Part shown: piece by piece, positions 39,070 to 40,457 of the stretch
Position numbering within the stretch: position 1 is the stretch's first letter
Layout of the letters: the number at the start of each line of letters is the position of its first letter
Program-made: the position numbers and the translations under genes
Notes under the pieces: generated by a model
What the model saw: the letters and a program-made list of their open reading frames with translations, nothing else
What the model was told of the DNA's origin: nothing
The model's database searches: none
Assembly: GCA_041441555.1 (NCBI GenBank)
Contig: JASDSW010000095.1
Span: 1-40,457, forward strand
DNA from: Pseudaeromonas sp041441555
GTDB taxonomy: Bacteria; Pseudomonadota; Gammaproteobacteria; Enterobacterales; Aeromonadaceae
Length of the DNA: 40,457 nt
Direction of reading: 5' to 3'

Positions 39070-39501
39070 TCATTTCACTACCCGCAGGCTGGGGCGTCCC
39101 GAAGGTTTCGGTGGCTCAGGCGGTTCGTCGTCAATTTCCGGATCGATATCGGCACCATCTGTCAGCCAGGCTTCATAAGCCGACTCGGGCGGGAAAAAGG
39201 TCCCAACGCCATTTTCTCGGGCATGAATGGCGATGACTGCCGCCATCGGGATATAGACCTGAAATGGCACACCACCGAATCGAGCGCTAAAGCTGATCGA
39301 CTCTTTTCCCATGGCAAATGACATCACGGCTTGTGGGGCGATGTTCAGCACGATCTGACCATCTTTCACAAACTGCATGGGAACCTGGACATGGGGAACC
39401 TCTGCATTGACCAGCAAGTGCGGGGTCATGTCATTATCCAGCAACCAGTCATAGAAGGCGCGAACCAGATAGGGCCTACTCGGTGTCATCTGATGTTCCA
39501 T
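39070..39501 (-). CDS. sspB: ClpXP adaptor SspB
   Basis: SspB delivers ssrA-tagged proteins to ClpXP. The 143-residue product has the substrate-binding domain RPYLVRAFYDWLLDNDMTPH, VQVPMQFVKDGQIVLNIAP, SFSARFGGVPFQVYIPMAAV and AIHARENGVGTFF. An acidic, proline-rich linker follows, and the ClpX-binding tail ends RPSLRVVK. It begins 2 bp after the sspA stop, and the pair is surely cotranscribed. Confidence 0.97.
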   Translation of the reverse strand: MEHQMTPSRPYLVRAFYDWLLDNDMTPHLLVNAEVPHVQVPMQFVKDGQIVLNIAPQAVMSFAMGKESISFSARFGGVPFQVYIPMAAVIAIHARENGVGTFFPPESAYEAWLTDGADIDPEIDDEPPEPPKPSGRPSLRVVK

Positions 39502-39503
39502 GC

Positions 39504-40136
39504 TCAGAACCTGTTACGCAGTTCACGCTCAACTTCAGTCAATGAGGCCTGGAATGACTCGCGTTCAAACAAACGGGTCATATAGCCCTTGAGCTCCTTC
39601 GCACCTTTCCCGCTGAGCTCAATCCCCAACTGCGGCAGACGCCAGAGCAACGGGGCCATGAAACAGTCGACTTGACTGAACTCTTCACTCATAAAATAGG
39701 GATATTCAGCGAAAATAGGGGCAATCGCCAACAAGCTCTCACGCAACTCTTTACGAGCAGCCTCGGCCTCTGCACCATCGGCCATGATCTTGTCGACCAA
39801 GGAGTACCAATCTAATTCAATGCGATGCATCATGAGGCGACTATTGCCACGCGCTACCGGATAAACCGGCATCAACGGCGGATGAGGGAATCGCTCATCC
39901 AGATATTCCATGATGATCCGCGAGGTATACAGCACCAGGTCACGATCGACCAGCGTAGGAACCGATGCGTAGGGGTTTAACTCCAGCAACTCTTCCGGCA
40001 AATTAGCCATATCCACCTGGCAAATATCGACACTGACTCCCTTCTCGGCCAGCACGATGCGCACCTGGTGGCTGAACATGTCGTTAGCCCCGGAAAACAG
40101 AGTCATGATAGAGCGTTTATTGGCAGCGAAAGCCAT
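39504..40136 (-). CDS. sspA: Stringent starvation protein A (SspA)
   Basis: SspA is a GST-fold protein that binds RNA polymerase and affects stationary-phase and acid-stress transcription. The 210-residue product has the thioredoxin-like N-terminal domain (MTLFSGANDMFSHQVRIVLA, VPTLVDRDLVLYTSRIIMEY) and the conserved surface loop YLDERFPHPPLMPVYPVARG. The helical C-terminal domain has DCFMAPLLWRLPQLGI and ELKGYMTRLFER. The ATG at 40136 is favoured by GGAGGGG upstream and by the MAFAANKRSIM start matching E. coli. Confidence 0.97.
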   Translation of the reverse strand: MAFAANKRSIMTLFSGANDMFSHQVRIVLAEKGVSVDICQVDMANLPEELLELNPYASVPTLVDRDLVLYTSRIIMEYLDERFPHPPLMPVYPVARGNSRLMMHRIELDWYSLVDKIMADGAEAEAARKELRESLLAIAPIFAEYPYFMSEEFSQVDCFMAPLLWRLPQLGIELSGKGAKELKGYMTRLFERESFQASLTEVERELRNRF

Positions 40137-40156
40137 CGACCCCTCCATTTACAAAT

Positions 40157-40187
40157 AGAAAAAAGCACTGAAGCTCAGACGGCTTCA
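40157..40187 (-). terminator. Weak intrinsic terminator upstream of sspA
   Basis: On the minus strand TGAAGC, a 7-base loop and GCTTCA are followed after a few bases by six T residues. It would end a transcript coming from a gene upstream of sspA. Confidence 0.45.
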
Positions 40188-40201
40188 TTGCCAGAAAATT
40201 A

Positions 40202-40404
40202 TCAACACACTCCATCAACCCAACGGCCGCCATCGGGCAGGACTCTCAGCATCCGAGAAACTGATGAGATCTCAGCGAGAATCGATTCGGTTGGCATGGA
40301 ATCGGCCAGTAATCTTACCAGATCCCGACCTAATTGAGGATAGCCGTTGCCATTTAATTGGTATCTTTGTTGTACACTGCAGTCCCTACGCTCTAGCGGG
40401 CAGC
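40202..40404 (-). pseudogene. Possible 3' fragment of a gene cut by the insertion sequence
   Basis: A minus-strand frame is open from the insertion-sequence end to a TGA at 40202. Its last ~50 residues (from QRYQLNGNGYPQLGRDLV to WVDGVC) look like ordinary protein with good codon use. A weak terminator follows. The product is not recognised. If real, it is the C-terminus of a gene upstream of sspA interrupted by the element at 40405. It could equally be chance. Confidence 0.3.
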
Positions 40405-40457
40405 TGACTCTTATACACAAGTAGCGCCCTGAACGGAACCATTCCCGTTTTCCAGGA
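40405..40457 (+). mobile_element. Outer end of an IS50-like (IS4 family) insertion sequence, partial
   Basis: CTGACTCTTATACACAAGT at 40405-40423 is identical to the 19-bp outside end of IS50/Tn5, including the DnaA-box-like TTATACACA. The following 34 bases match the IS50 left sequence as I recall it with two substitutions (at about 40428 and 40442). The element reads inward to the right, so its transposase would lie on the plus strand beyond the window. The nine bases 40396-40404 (AGCGGGCAG) should be the target duplication. Confidence 0.85.

Overview
The window is a piece of gammaproteobacterial chromosome, almost certainly Aeromonas. It carries a tapABCD-type IV pilus cluster, a complete but ddlB-less dcw (division and cell wall) cluster, and protein sequences close to their Escherichia coli counterparts throughout. 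Composition is GC-rich and coding density is high, and most genes can be named from family motifs.

Layout. 1-480 holds the left edge: a truncated AraC-type regulator and perhaps the first codons of another gene. 870-4546 is the divergent ssb / uvrA pair with a candidate LexA box. 4556-5310 is a REP element pair enclosing a REP-associated tyrosine transposase (RAYT), with its 3' end partly duplicated. 5412-13291 (+) is nadC, the pilus genes tapA (pilin), tapB (assembly ATPase), tapC (platform) and tapD (prepilin peptidase), then coaE, zapD and yacG. This follows the E. coli order nadC-ppdD-hofB-hofC-coaE-zapD-yacG. An array of four ~115-bp REP-bearing repeats sits between tapB and tapC. 13333-33770 (-) is, in transcription order from the right, mraZ, rsmH, ftsL, ftsI, murE, murF, mraY, murD, ftsW, murG, murC, ftsQ, ftsA, ftsZ, lpxC, then secA and mutT. 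34130-34512 (-) is RNase P RNA. 34530-39001 is rsmI (-) divergent from lpoA, yraN, diaA and dolP (+). 39070-40136 (-) is sspB and sspA. The window ends inside the outer end of an IS50-like (IS4 family) insertion sequence at 40405.

How the genes work together. The dcw genes make the UDP-MurNAc-pentapeptide and lipid II precursors (MurE, MurF, MraY, MurD, MurG, MurC) and build the divisome (FtsL, FtsI, FtsW, FtsQ, FtsA, FtsZ). Genes overlap by ATGA junctions almost throughout. A promoter with three GTGG repeats at 10-bp spacing in front of mraZ looks like the MraZ autoregulatory operator, and a second near-consensus promoter lies between murC and ftsQ. ZapD, LpoA and DolP are further envelope and division factors in the window. 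The tap genes assemble a type IV pilus, with an intrinsic hairpin after the pilin gene, REP hairpins between tapB and tapC, and a terminator between tapC and tapD that probably set different expression levels.

Most of the window is ordinary conserved core genome and I see no clearly new multi-gene system. The parts most worth a second look are the RAYT and its matching REP array inside the pilus operon, the IS50-like end with a possibly truncated gene upstream of sspA, and a small ORF translationally overlapping the secA start.
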